Shown here: one piece after another, positions 18,517 through 27,380 of the stretch
Layout of the letters: every line of letters starts with the position of its first letter
How positions within the stretch are numbered: position 1 is the first letter of the stretch
NCBI RefSeq assembly: GCF_000959365.1
Contig: NZ_CP009556.1
Location: 1,984,001-2,048,000, forward strand
Length of the DNA: 64,000 bases
Direction of reading: 5' to 3'
DNA from: Burkholderia oklahomensis C6786
GTDB lineage: Bacteria > Pseudomonadota > Gammaproteobacteria > Burkholderiales > Burkholderiaceae
Made by a program: the position numbers and the translations under genes
The notes under the pieces: generated by a model
Databases searched by the model: none
Told to the model about the DNA's origin: nothing
The model's input: only the letters and a program-made list of their open reading frames with translations

Positions 18517-19349
18517 CGCCGTCCGTCATCGCGCTCGTCCTGTTCGCGGCGATCCTGCACGCGACGTGGAACGCGTTGCTGAGAAGCGGCGCGGACCGTC
18601 TGTGGAGCATCACCATGATGAGCTTCGCGACGACCGCCGCGGCCGCCGTCTGCGCGGCGCTGCTGCCGCTGCCCGCGCGCGCGAGCTGGCCGTATCTGGC
18701 GGCGTCCGCCGCGCTGCAGGTCGGCTACAGCGTGTTTCTCGCGTACGCGTATCAGGGCGCGGCGCTCAGCCAGGTCTATCCGGTCGTCCGCGGCACGGTG
18801 CCGCTGCTCGTCACGCTGGGCGGCTACGCGTGGGCGGGCCAGCGCCTGGGCGGCGCGTCGCTCGCGGGCGTCGCGCTCGTATCGGGCGGCATCGCGAGCC
18901 TCACGCTCGGCCGGTCGCGGATTCATCTGCGCTCGTTCGCCGCCGCGCTCGTCACCGCGCTCTTCATCGGCGGCTATGTGACGGTCGACGGCGTCGGCTC
19001 GCGCATCGCGGGCGATCCGCTCGCGTACGCGGCATGGATCTTCATCGCCTACGGCATCGCGATGCCGGCCGTGTTCTTCCTGTTCGGCCGCCGTTTGAGC
19101 GGCGGCTTCACGCGCGGCGAAATGCTGAAATCCGCGGCGGGCGGGCTGATCTCGCTCATCAGCTACGCGGCGGTCGTCGACGCGCTGTCGCGCGGTCCGG
19201 TCGGTCCGATCGCCGCGCTTCGCGAGACGAGCATCGTATTTTCGGTGTTGATCGGCTGGGCGTGGCTCGGCGAGAAGCCGAGCGGGCGGCGCTTCGCCGC
19301 CTGCGCGGCGGTGGCGGTCGGCGCCGCCTGCCTCACGTATCCCGTTTGA
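18513..19349 (+). CDS. EamA/DMT family transporter under TPP riboswitch control
   Basis: Inner-membrane protein of 278 residues with ten predicted helices in two EamA repeats. It starts with a hydrophobic helix containing AAILHATWNALLR, and the second repeat begins near residue 145. The DMT superfamily moves small metabolites; riboswitch control implies thiamine, a thiamine precursor or a related pyrimidine or thiazole. The start at 18513 matches the usual N-terminus of the family and overlaps the leader ORF stop. It lies about 7 kb from a cluster predicted to make the HMP analogue bacimethrin, so import of salvageable pieces or export of the analogue are both possible. Direction and substrate are not shown by the sequence. 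Confidence 0.88.
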   Translation: MTPSVIALVLFAAILHATWNALLRSGADRLWSITMMSFATTAAAAVCAALLPLPARASWPYLAASAALQVGYSVFLAYAYQGAALSQVYPVVRGTVPLLVTLGGYAWAGQRLGGASLAGVALVSGGIASLTLGRSRIHLRSFAAALVTALFIGGYVTVDGVGSRIAGDPLAYAAWIFIAYGIAMPAVFFLFGRRLSGGFTRGEMLKSAAGGLISLISYAAVVDALSRGPVGPIAALRETSIVFSVLIGWAWLGEKPSGRRFAACAAVAVGAACLTYPV

Positions 19350-19992
19350 CGGATCGCGTTTGCGGCGGCCGATGCGGCGAGATCGGGCGATTGGCGGAAG
19401 GCGAAGGCGCTGCTGCAATGCAAGTGCTGGTTCACACTGATGCGCGCTTTTACCTATATTGATATGATGAATCGTCGCCCGCTTATCCTGACGAATTGCT
19501 TTCGATTCTGAGTTGACTCGATTGTCGCCGCGACGGCTCGGCGGTCGCCGAACGTGCCGTGGGTTCGCGCGTTCACGGGAGGCCGTTCGCGATGCGGATT
19601 GCGCCGCACTTTCCGAGGGGCGCGCGCCGGGAGCATATCGACGGCAGGATCGCAGACATTGCTCAAGGCGTATCGCGCGAGGCACGGCCCCGAGGTGCGC
19701 GCGAGTCGGGCGACGAGGGCGACGAGGGCGTGCGGCGGCTGACGGCCATCGATCTTGCGAATCGAATTCGGACGCGCGTTTGGGGCGCGAAGGCCGGCGA
19801 GAAGATCGATCGGTCATTCATAAACGCGGTCTCGATCGAACCCGGGCCGAATGACTGCGCAAGTGCGCAGGAAATTTGGCGCATTCGACTGTGCGGGAGC
19901 CGCATCCGCGCAACGCATTCGGCCTTGCCGAATGAAAAGGCTTGATCGAAGCCCCTCTCGATCCGCAACGATGAGAACGAGGAGAGTGCCAC
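19350..19992. other. Intergenic region, no gene seen
   Basis: About 640 bases with no supportable gene. Base composition becomes less GC-rich towards the right, matching the lower-GC monooxygenase gene that follows. A GAGGAGAG ribosome site for that gene ends the region. Confidence 0.5.
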
Positions 19993-21831
19993 ATGCAACA
20001 TCATTCCAACGTGATCATTGGCGGTGGCCCCGCAGGAATCAACATGGCTCTCGAATTCGAGAGACGGGGAATCGAGTACCTCTTGCTCGAAGCGAACGAG
20101 ACCGTCGGTGGGCAATGGGACCGATTTCCGGTATGCGGGCAGCTTATTTCGCTAAACAAACGATACGTTCCCGGCAATCACCACACGTACCGGATGCGAT
20201 ACGACTGGCACACATTGAGCACCATCAGCGCCGATGACGTCGCAACCGATCCCAAGCTGCGATTCACGGAATGGACGTCGGAACATTGGCCGTCCGCAAG
20301 AATTTACAAGGAGTATTTGAAATACGTCGCGGAGAAGAAAGGGTTGTCGGCGCACATTCGAACGCGTGCGCGTGTGCAGCGCATCGCGCGCGAAGGCGGG
20401 CGCTTCGTCCTCGGCATATCGAATGCGCATAGCATCACCGCGGATCGTGTTTTTTGCGCCACCGGCAGGTCGGAGCCGATCGTTCCGGATATCAAGGGGC
20501 TCAATACCGAGACCTGCACGTTCTACGGAGACTTCGAGCCCGATACCGCGGCGCGGCGCTACCGGAACAAGATCGTCATTATTTTGGGTCGCGGCAATTC
20601 GGCGTTCGAGATTGCGCATCATCTCGTCGATATCACGGCGGAGACCCGCGTTGTCACACGGTCTCTGCCGATGTTCGCCCGGCAGACGCACAACGTGCAT
20701 GACTTGCGGGCGCAGGTCTCCGACGTGTTCGATCTGATGCAGCTCAAATCCAACAACAATGTCGTGAGCGATCGCATCGTCGAAGTCGGGCGAATCACCC
20801 GCGGCAAGCACGAAGGCCGTTTGCTGGTCCGCTACGAGACGCCTTGCCCTCACTGGTCCCCTCCGAGATGGATGAAGCGAACCGGCATCGTGGACGACGT
20901 GATCGTATGCTGCGGCTTCAACTACACGCTGTCCGAAGTCTTCGACAGGGAAACCGTACGGCCGGCCATTGACGAGAAGGGAAAATATTGCCTGCTGACG
21001 TCGAGTTGGGAGTCGGTCAACGTCCCGGGCCTCTATTTTCTCGGCGCTCCAATGCGCGTCAACGATCCGGATGCCGCTTCCGGCTTCGTTCATGGCTTCC
21101 GATGCAACATTCAGGCGCTCGGGAGCATCGTCGCGGAAAAGCATCATGGCATGGCGCTCGAGCCGGTGTTCGAATGCGACGTTCCGTTGGCGCACCCGTC
21201 CGATCAGCTCGTTCATCTTTCAGAATTTCTCGTCGAGCTCGTCAGCACGAGCATGCCGTTGTTCGAGCTGTTCGGCTACTTCGGATGCGCGGTGACGTTC
21301 GAGCCAGGCGGCGACGACGGCGTGGTCCGGGCGCGCGTGTGGCCCGCATTCCCGCGAGCATATAACCTCGAGCGCTGGGGCAGGAAGCAGACGAGGCTCG
21401 AAATCGTTTTCGAATATGGATTCAGCCGATATGGCGACGGCGAATTGCCGACTCACTATTTCACGCTACCCGCCGATCATTTCGATACTTCCCGCAGCGC
21501 GTACATCCATCCGGTGTTTCATGTCTATCGGGGGGGCGTGGAAGTGGATTCCTTCCATATGCAGGAAAGCCTCATCGGCCGCTGGGATATCGACGATTAT
21601 GTCGACGAGGAAACCAACCTCGACCAATACAAGAACGTCGCGTTCAATGCGTGCGCATGTGCGCTGAATCTGGATGAACGCCGCAGCATGTTGCCCGTGC
21701 TCGACGAGTTCGTGGACGCATGCTATCCCTTGATGAGCGAAGAAGAAGTGGCTGAGGCGCTTCGAATTCAGCCAACGCTGGCTTTGCTCGTGAACCGTTC
21801 CGGATTGCGTACCGGGTCCGCCACTAGATAG
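19993..21831 (+). CDS. FAD-dependent monooxygenase/oxidoreductase (FOXRED2-like)
   Basis: Flavoprotein of 612 residues. The N-terminal Rossmann motif is IIGGGPAGINMALEF (residues about 8-22) and the second, NADPH-type motif is IILGRGNSAFEIA (about 196-208), as in flavin monooxygenases. Before the second motif lies FCATGRSEPIVPDI, the usual ATG motif. The C-terminal ~200 residues are an extra domain of unknown fold, so the chain is longer than a standard FMO. The layout recalls FOXRED2-like proteins and bacterial relatives in secondary metabolism. Base composition is less GC-rich than its neighbours, a sign of recent gain. A LysE-type exporter gene follows. The substrate is unknown. Confidence 0.8.
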   Translation: MQHHSNVIIGGGPAGINMALEFERRGIEYLLLEANETVGGQWDRFPVCGQLISLNKRYVPGNHHTYRMRYDWHTLSTISADDVATDPKLRFTEWTSEHWPSARIYKEYLKYVAEKKGLSAHIRTRARVQRIAREGGRFVLGISNAHSITADRVFCATGRSEPIVPDIKGLNTETCTFYGDFEPDTAARRYRNKIVIILGRGNSAFEIAHHLVDITAETRVVTRSLPMFARQTHNVHDLRAQVSDVFDLMQLKSNNNVVSDRIVEVGRITRGKHEGRLLVRYETPCPHWSPPRWMKRTGIVDDVIVCCGFNYTLSEVFDRETVRPAIDEKGKYCLLTSSWESVNVPGLYFLGAPMRVNDPDAASGFVHGFRCNIQALGSIVAEKHHGMALEPVFECDVPLAHPSDQLVHLSEFLVELVSTSMPLFELFGYFGCAVTFEPGGDDGVVRARVWPAFPRAYNLERWGRKQTRLEIVFEYGFSRYGDGELPTHYFTLPADHFDTSRSAYIHPVFHVYRGGVEVDSFHMQESLIGRWDIDDYVDEETNLDQYKNVAFNACACALNLDERRSMLPVLDEFVDACYPLMSEEEVAEALRIQPTLALLVNRSGLRTGSATR

Positions 21832-22039
21832 ACTCCCATATTTATCCGCCAATCTGCCTGGTCAGCCGCCGCCGGCTCATCGCCGATCAACTGAAATCGG
21901 CATGAGCCCATGGTCGTCGCCGATCGATTGGGTCGAGCCGAACGTTTGACCATTGATACGCCTGACGACGAACGGCATCGGAAAGCGACGGACGCCGACT
22001 GTCCAGCGACGGCTCAAGGTCGAGAATGAGGGCTGCTCC

Positions 22040-22678
22040 ATGTCTGGAAATATCACTGCGCTCGACGGTCTGCTCGGGCTCGTATTGACCTCTGCGGTGC
22101 TGATCGCCGTTCCCGGCCCAAGCATCATGTTTCTTGTCGGCCAAGCGATGACGGCGGGGCGGCGTAGCGCGATGCGCGGGGTCATCGGCAACGCGATAGG
22201 AACCTACTGCGTCGCCGTGATTGTCGCGCTGGGAATCGGCACCTTGCTGATGCGCGCCGACAACGTCCTGACAGGTATTCGTTTGCTCGGCGCCGCCGTC
22301 CTGCTTGCCATCGGAATCCAATACCTGTTTTCCAGACCGTTGCCGGCCGCGGAAGTCCGGGCGACCGACAAACGCAAGCAGACATTGGTCGCCGGCGTCA
22401 TCGTCGGCGTCACCAATCCGAAAGCCCTGATCATGTTCGGTACGATCGTGCCGAGCTTTCTGAACAGAGGGGTCGAAAGTCCAGTGGAATCGCTGCTGTT
22501 CTTTTCGCTCGTGCCCATCGGCCTGGGTTTGTTGATCGATTCAGCGTGGGTAGCCACCGCACATGCGGTGAGATCACGCGCGTTCTTCAACGAGAAGGGA
22601 CTCAAACTGATTAATATCGCGGGCGGAGGCTTGATGATCGCCATGGCCATGCTCTTGGCCATGGAAACGTTGCGTTGA
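22040..22678 (+). CDS. LysE/RhtB family amino-acid exporter
   Basis: Inner-membrane exporter of 212 residues with about six helices. The N-terminal motif VPGPSIMFLVGQAMTAGRR is the LysE/RhtB signature, and GVTNPKALIMFGTIVPSFL is the conserved second-half motif. The start at 22040 has GAGGG upstream; an earlier in-frame start would add a charged tail before the first helix. It lies 208 bases after the monooxygenase on the same strand and shares its reduced GC content, so the two may have arrived together. Family members export amino acids or homoserine lactones. Confidence 0.9.
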   Translation: MSGNITALDGLLGLVLTSAVLIAVPGPSIMFLVGQAMTAGRRSAMRGVIGNAIGTYCVAVIVALGIGTLLMRADNVLTGIRLLGAAVLLAIGIQYLFSRPLPAAEVRATDKRKQTLVAGVIVGVTNPKALIMFGTIVPSFLNRGVESPVESLLFFSLVPIGLGLLIDSAWVATAHAVRSRAFFNEKGLKLINIAGGGLMIAMAMLLAMETLR

Positions 22679-22876
22679 CGACAAGCCTGCGCATGTCCTC
22701 TGCGTCGTCGCAATGCGTCGGGGCATTGTGCTGAATGACGGTTTCACGGTATTCGCCTCTCGTCGAGGCCGGATGAAGGTGCGTCGACCGCGCGGTCGAC
22801 AACGACTGCGCGGTCGTGGGGGCGAATCGGAGAGCGCTTGCAGGCGCAGCGGTCGAGCGCCTCGAATGCCGCGCGC

Positions 22877-24037
22877 TCAACCCGCCGCGCGCAGCTCGGC
22901 CTCGGCGAGAAAGGCCTCCCGCGCCCGCAGCTCGCCTTCCTTGAAATACCCGCCGCGCAGCGTTCGCGCGAAACCGGGCGCGCCGAAATCGCCGCGTCCG
23001 TGAAAGATCCGCCGGTTGTCCCACACGACCATGTCGCCTTGCGACCACACATGCAGATACGATCGCATCGTCGCGACGAGGCGCGCCTTGAACGCGTGAT
23101 ATGCGCGGAAGAACGGCATCAGATCGTCGAAGCCGATGCCGTCGAAGAACATCTTCGTCGGATTGTTGACGAGGCGCTCGACGGAGCCGTCCGGCCGCAG
23201 CCGGACGATCGGCGTCCGATGCTCGTAGCGCTTGCGCGCATTCGGATAGTCGGCGCGGTAGACGACGCGCGTGTGCGCGAGCCGCTCGAACATGTCCGGC
23301 GACGCGTCGCGCAACTCGGACAGGACCGCCCAGCCGTCGACGAAGCGCGTGCAGCCGACCTGCTCGCGCGCGCAGCGCGGATCGACGTCGAGACCGTAGA
23401 GGAACTGATAATCGGGCGGCGGCGAGCAATACGGGATGTCGGTGTGCAGCGGCAATGCCTTCGTGCTGAACGACACGCTGTCGGTCGCGTCGTCCGCCTT
23501 CACTTCGAGATCGAAGAAGTCGCCGAAGTACGATGGGTCGAGAAAGCCGGCGAGCCGCTCGCGGACTTCGTCGAACGGCGCCGCCGCGCCGTCGCCCGCC
23601 TTCAGCGCGACGATGCCGAATTCGAACAGCTGATTCAGCGCGCGCCGCAGCGTGGCGTCGCTTTCCAGCACGTCGGCGATGCCGAAATGGCTCGACGACG
23701 GCGCGCCGCGCTCGGGCCAGGGCGTCCAGCGCGGCCGCGCCGCCTGTCGCCCGGCGGCGGGGGCGGCATCGCGGTAGTCGTTGCGCTCGAGCCAGTCGAG
23801 CGCGTACGTGCTGACGTGCGCGTCCTGCCAGACGATCCGCAGCCCATGCGCGTCGAGCGACACGCGCTCGGGCCGGATGCCGGGCGGAATCGTGCCCGGA
23901 TCGAAGTGGCGTTGCCGGCAGTAGCCGTTGAAGCAGTCTGCGCACTCGCAAGCCTGGCGCAGCCATACCCAGTGATAGCGGCTCGACCGGCCGGATTCCC
24001 AGTCGATCTGCAGATGATCGGAATGCGACGTCAGCAT
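22877..24037 (-). CDS. Gamma-butyrobetaine hydroxylase-like Fe(II)/2-oxoglutarate dioxygenase
   Basis: Non-haem iron oxygenase of 386 residues. The N-terminal ~90 residues form the small Cys-containing domain found in gamma-butyrobetaine and trimethyllysine hydroxylases, with WLRQACECADCFN and a following Cys. The TauD-type core holds the iron motif H-T-D in LHTDIPYCSPPP and the distal His in NRRIFHGRGDFG. ATG at 24037 has GGAGCC six bases upstream; an earlier start would overlap the methyltransferase. The gene follows that methyltransferase by 35 bases on the same strand, and the pair would suit building or oxidising a methylated-ammonium compound. Carnitine-type chemistry is possible, but a thiamine-related or secondary-metabolite substrate cannot be excluded. 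Confidence 0.85.
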   Translation of the reverse strand: MLTSHSDHLQIDWESGRSSRYHWVWLRQACECADCFNGYCRQRHFDPGTIPPGIRPERVSLDAHGLRIVWQDAHVSTYALDWLERNDYRDAAPAAGRQAARPRWTPWPERGAPSSSHFGIADVLESDATLRRALNQLFEFGIVALKAGDGAAAPFDEVRERLAGFLDPSYFGDFFDLEVKADDATDSVSFSTKALPLHTDIPYCSPPPDYQFLYGLDVDPRCAREQVGCTRFVDGWAVLSELRDASPDMFERLAHTRVVYRADYPNARKRYEHRTPIVRLRPDGSVERLVNNPTKMFFDGIGFDDLMPFFRAYHAFKARLVATMRSYLHVWSQGDMVVWDNRRIFHGRGDFGAPGFARTLRGGYFKEGELRAREAFLAEAELRAAG

Positions 24038-24072
24038 GTCGGCTCCTTCGGAATGCACGTCGTGCGGGCGGA

Positions 24073-24867
24073 CTATCGGCGCTGCGCGATGAAGAGCCCC
24101 TGCAGCAGGCATCCTTCCTCGACGAAGCGTATCTTGCGCTGCCAGCGCTCGACGATGTGCTCGGCGTCGAGCGTGTCGATCGACGGATCGCGCGCCGCGA
24201 CGCGCGCCTCGTAGCGATGCAGGTCGTCGATCAACTGGCGGTGCGCGTCGTCGCTGACGTCGCGCGCGGCCACGACATCGAAGCCGGCGTCCGCGACGAT
24301 GCGCGCGTAATCGTCGATCGTCTTCAGGTCGTAGCCGGACACCGACGTGTAAGCGTCGAACTCGAGCGACGAGCGGCCGCGGCAGAAGTCGGTCACGTAC
24401 AGACGGCCTTGCGGCGCGAGCAGCGCGTGGCAGCGCGAGAACAGCGACGGCTTGTCGTGCTCGTACATCAGCACGTCGCGCGAATAGACGATGTCGAAGC
24501 GCTCGCCGGCGAGCGCTTCGTCGTGGATGTCGGCGTTGACGAAGCGCACGCGCCGCCGCGGATCGAGCGCCGGCTGCCGGGCGGTCGCGAGTTCCGTCAT
24601 TCGCGGCGCGGTATCGAGCCCGACGACCGTCACGTCGAAGCGGCTCGCGAGATGGAATGCGGCGCCGCCGAGGCCGGAGCCGATGTCGAGCAGATGCATG
24701 CCGGGCTCGATCGACATTTTGTCGGCGAGCATCGTCCTGAATCCTTCGATGCCGCCCGGGCTTTGAAAGCCGTCGCCGTAGATAATTTCAGAACGCAGAA
24801 TATTGCGCTCGTTTGAATAGCGCTGCGCTTCGTATTCGCTGGACAGCCCGATCGGATGCGTTTGCAT
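24073..24867 (-). CDS. SAM-dependent methyltransferase (phosphoethanolamine N-methyltransferase-like)
   Basis: Class I methyltransferase of 264 residues. Motif I is LLDIGSGLGGAAFHLA (near residue 58), followed by VVGLDTAPRMTELA and a later DIVYSRDVLMYEHD. The N-terminal block with SNERNILRSEIIYGDGFQSPGG resembles the plant and nematode phosphoethanolamine N-methyltransferase group, where this element recognises the amine. It is the first gene of a two-gene operon with the BBOX-like oxygenase. A GGTGA-like site precedes ATG 24867. N-methylation followed by hydroxylation of a quaternary amine is the simplest joint role, by inference. Confidence 0.82.
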   Translation of the reverse strand: MQTHPIGLSSEYEAQRYSNERNILRSEIIYGDGFQSPGGIEGFRTMLADKMSIEPGMHLLDIGSGLGGAAFHLASRFDVTVVGLDTAPRMTELATARQPALDPRRRVRFVNADIHDEALAGERFDIVYSRDVLMYEHDKPSLFSRCHALLAPQGRLYVTDFCRGRSSLEFDAYTSVSGYDLKTIDDYARIVADAGFDVVAARDVSDDAHRQLIDDLHRYEARVAARDPSIDTLDAEHIVERWQRKIRFVEEGCLLQGLFIAQRR

Positions 24868-25423
24868 AATCGATCACCTTTTTATGTTTCGGTCGCGTGA
24901 CGATGAGATGTTCCGTACCGGATGACGGTACGGAGTGGAACAACGTTACGGATTACGGCAAATGCAAGCTGATGCGGAGCCGGATGCGGCGATTGCGTCC
25001 GGGCGTGCGGCGAGACGCCGCCGAGCGGCCTGCCGGCTCCGGCCGGGCCCGTGCAGCGGCGCTTCGCCGAACGACGCGCTGTATCGGCATTGATTAATAG
25101 GTATAGCAACGCCCCGTTTCATTTGTCAATCGGTTGGCGCAATAATCGCTGAATGAAGGCGAATATGCGAAGACCGTCAATTTCGTTAAGCAAATCGCAT
25201 TCGAGCGAATCGATAGGGTTGTGTTAGGCTAAGCGCTCTGCGAAATTTCCGAAAACGGAGAGGCCGCTGAATCGCGACGCGAAAATATATGCTCGCAAAA
25301 TCCGGGCGAATTCGTCCGGATTGTTTCTTTATTAATCATAGAGGCGGCCAACTGCCGCCGATTTGCGCGTCGGGCCGAACGAAAGCGCGCGCAGAGAGGG
25401 GGCGAAGATGCGGAGCATCAACG
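24868..25423. other. Divergent intergenic region between methyltransferase and bacimethrin-type operon
   Basis: About 555 bases with no supportable gene. It must hold the promoters of both divergent operons. The inverted repeat at 24912-24934 lies at its left end. The middle, about 25090-25340, is notably AT-rich for this genome. No second TPP riboswitch was found here. Confidence 0.5.
24912..24934. repeat. Inverted repeat in the methyltransferase upstream region
   Basis: TCCGTACC and GGTACGGA form an exact 8-bp inverted repeat around GGATGAC. It lies 45-67 bases before the minus-strand methyltransferase start. An operator or a leader hairpin are both possible. Confidence 0.4.
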
Positions 25424-25915
25424 ATGACTGACCCGAAAAGCGCCGGCGCCGCGCCACGTGAACCGGCGGCGCTCGCGACACCGCGCGTCGCGGTGATCGC
25501 CGTCACGTTTCGCGGCGACGACGTGATCCTCGTCCAGCGCGGCAAGGAGCCGCAGAAGGGCACGTGGGGTTTTCCCGGCGGCTCGGTCGAGCCGGGCGAG
25601 AGCCTGCACGACGCGGCCGCGCGCGAGCTGTTCGAGGAGACCGGCGTGCGCGCGGCGGTCGGCGAGCCGATCGACGTCGTCGAGGTGATCGGCTTCGATC
25701 CGGGCGGCCAGCACCACCACTACGTGCTGGTTGCGATGCCGTGCCGCTACGTCGAGGGCGCGTTGCGGCCGGGCGACGACGCGGCGGACTGCCGCTGGGT
25801 CCGCGTGCCGGACGGCGTGCTCGAATTCCCGGGCGTCCTCGCAGACCACGTCACGCGCGTGGCGCTGCGAGCGCACGCCATCTGTCATTCCAACCAAAAG
25901 GAAAACAGCCGATGA
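25424..25915 (+). CDS. NUDIX hydrolase at head of bacimethrin-type cluster
   Basis: Nucleotide or related diphosphate hydrolase of 163 residues. The NUDIX box GX5EX7REUXEEXGU is complete, running from GGSVEPGESL to REL and EETG (about residues 48-70). The start at 25424 gives a short Ala-rich lead before the core. Its stop overlaps the next gene (ATGA), so it is coupled to the CMP N-glycosidase. In this setting it could release CMP from CTP or CDP, or cleanse modified cytidine nucleotides; that is inference. An MTH3/YmdB-like general role is the alternative. Confidence 0.88.
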   Translation: MTDPKSAGAAPREPAALATPRVAVIAVTFRGDDVILVQRGKEPQKGTWGFPGGSVEPGESLHDAAARELFEETGVRAAVGEPIDVVEVIGFDPGGQHHHYVLVAMPCRYVEGALRPGDDAADCRWVRVPDGVLEFPGVLADHVTRVALRAHAICHSNQKENSR

Positions 25916-26367
25916 AGCGTATGTTCTTGGGCGGACCGTTCAAATCCCTGGTCGACAAGCACACCGGCGTCATGCCGGAAGACAGCATCAACCTGTTTCG
26001 CCGCGTGATCGATCATTTCGAGGATCGCGGCTGGGATGTGCACTGCGCGCACCGGCGCGAGCACTGGGGGCGCGAGTTCATGACGCCCGCCGTGTGCACG
26101 AAGACGGACTACGAGCAGATCAGCCTGTGCGACTACTTCGTCGCGTTCCCGGGCGCGCCCGCGTCGCCCGGCACGCACATCGAGCTCGGCTGGGCGTCCG
26201 CGCTCGGCAAGCCGATCGTGCTGCTGCTCGAAGCCGGCAGGGAATACGCGTACCTCGTGCGCGGGCTCGACGAGATCACGCGCATCGAGCGCGTCGAATA
26301 CAGCGAAGGCCGGATCGACCCGGCCTCGATCGAAGCCGCGATCGGCCGCTTCGACGCGAGGGGCTGA
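25912..26367 (+). CDS. bcmB: Nucleotide N-glycosidase of the MilB/BcmB type
   Basis: Small enzyme (151 residues) of the nucleoside 2-deoxyribosyltransferase fold. In mildiomycin and bacimethrin biosynthesis, homologues cleave hydroxymethyl-CMP to the free base and ribose 5-phosphate. Visible features are the N-terminal MFLGGPF, with the loop KSLVD, and the conserved GTHIELGWASALGKPIVLLL, whose Glu is the catalytic nucleophile of the family. It overlaps the NUDIX gene and lies one base before the thymidylate-synthase-like gene. The neighbourhood, rather than the fold alone, fixes the call; cleavage of plain CMP is also expected. Confidence 0.85.
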   Translation: MKRMFLGGPFKSLVDKHTGVMPEDSINLFRRVIDHFEDRGWDVHCAHRREHWGREFMTPAVCTKTDYEQISLCDYFVAFPGAPASPGTHIELGWASALGKPIVLLLEAGREYAYLVRGLDEITRIERVEYSEGRIDPASIEAAIGRFDARG

Positions 26368-26368
26368 C

Positions 26369-27358
26369 ATGCTGCGCTATCCGGGTCTCAGCGAGCTCTA
26401 TCTCGCCACGCTCAGGGACGTCTGCGGCGCGTACGAATACCGGAGCGCGCCGCGCGGGCACGCGGAGCGCGAAATCATCGGCTACGGCGCACGGATCGAC
26501 GATCCGCGCGCGCGCTTCTGCCGGCACGCCGCGCGCAAGCAGAACGTCGTCTTCAACTACGCCGAGGCGCTGTGGTATCTGTCCGGCCGCAACGATCTCG
26601 AGTTCATCGAGCACTACGCGCCTTCGATGGCGCGCTACAGCCCCGACGGCAAGCATCTGCCCGGCACCGGCTACGGCGCGCGGCTGCTGCATTACGGCGA
26701 GCGGTCGCTCGATCAGATCGAGCGCGCGGTCGACATCCTGTCGCGCGACGACGCCGAGAGCAAGCGCGTCGTGCTGCAGATCTTCAGCGCCGACGAAGAT
26801 CTGTACCGGCGCAACATCGATGTGTCGTGCACGCTCGGCTTGCAGTTGCTGCTGCGCGACGGCCGGCTGCACACGGTGGCCTTCATGCGCGCGAACGACG
26901 CGTATATCGGGCTCCTGAACGACGTCTTCTCGTTCACGTTCCTCCAGGAGTACGTCGCGTCGCGGCTCGGATGCGAGGTCGGCACGTATTCGCACCACGT
27001 CGGCTCGATCCACGTGTACGACGACAACCTGCCGCGCGTGCAGGCGCTCCTCGACGACGCCGAAGCGGCGATCGTCACGGCAGAAGCGCCGCCGCGGATG
27101 CCGGCGGGCACCGGCCCCGCGACGATCCGGCGCGTGCTCGACCACGAAAGCCGGATCCGCGCCGGGCGGATGTCGCTCGCCGCGCTGCACGACGTCGATC
27201 TCGACCCGTACTGGCGCGACGTGCTCGGCCTGTTCTGGATCTATCGCGAGATCAAGTCCGGCAATCCGCCGCCCGACGACGCGCTCGCGTTCGTCGGCCC
27301 GTTCCATCGCGCCTATCTCCTGAACCGCTGGGACATGGCCTCCGCGTCGCTTCAATAA
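26369..27358 (+). CDS. bcmA: Thymidylate-synthase-like CMP hydroxymethylase (MilA/BcmA type)
   Basis: Thymidylate synthase homologue of 329 residues, predicted to add a hydroxymethyl group to C5 of CMP using methylene-tetrahydrofolate. The catalytic Cys is C154 in IDVSCTLGLQL, followed by the nucleotide-binding pattern MRANDAYIGLLNDVF, which replaces the RSxDxxxGxPxN of true thymidylate synthase. The C-terminal part SHHVGSIHVYDDN matches the H-x-Y phosphate-side motif. Substitutions in the pyrimidine-binding segments argue against dUMP as substrate, as for MilA. It is the third gene of a four-gene block (25424-28121) with spacing of 1-22 bases. Confidence 0.87.
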   Translation: MLRYPGLSELYLATLRDVCGAYEYRSAPRGHAEREIIGYGARIDDPRARFCRHAARKQNVVFNYAEALWYLSGRNDLEFIEHYAPSMARYSPDGKHLPGTGYGARLLHYGERSLDQIERAVDILSRDDAESKRVVLQIFSADEDLYRRNIDVSCTLGLQLLLRDGRLHTVAFMRANDAYIGLLNDVFSFTFLQEYVASRLGCEVGTYSHHVGSIHVYDDNLPRVQALLDDAEAAIVTAEAPPRMPAGTGPATIRRVLDHESRIRAGRMSLAALHDVDLDPYWRDVLGLFWIYREIKSGNPPPDDALAFVGPFHRAYLLNRWDMASASLQ

Positions 27359-27380
27359 CGGACAAGGATCAAGGATATCG

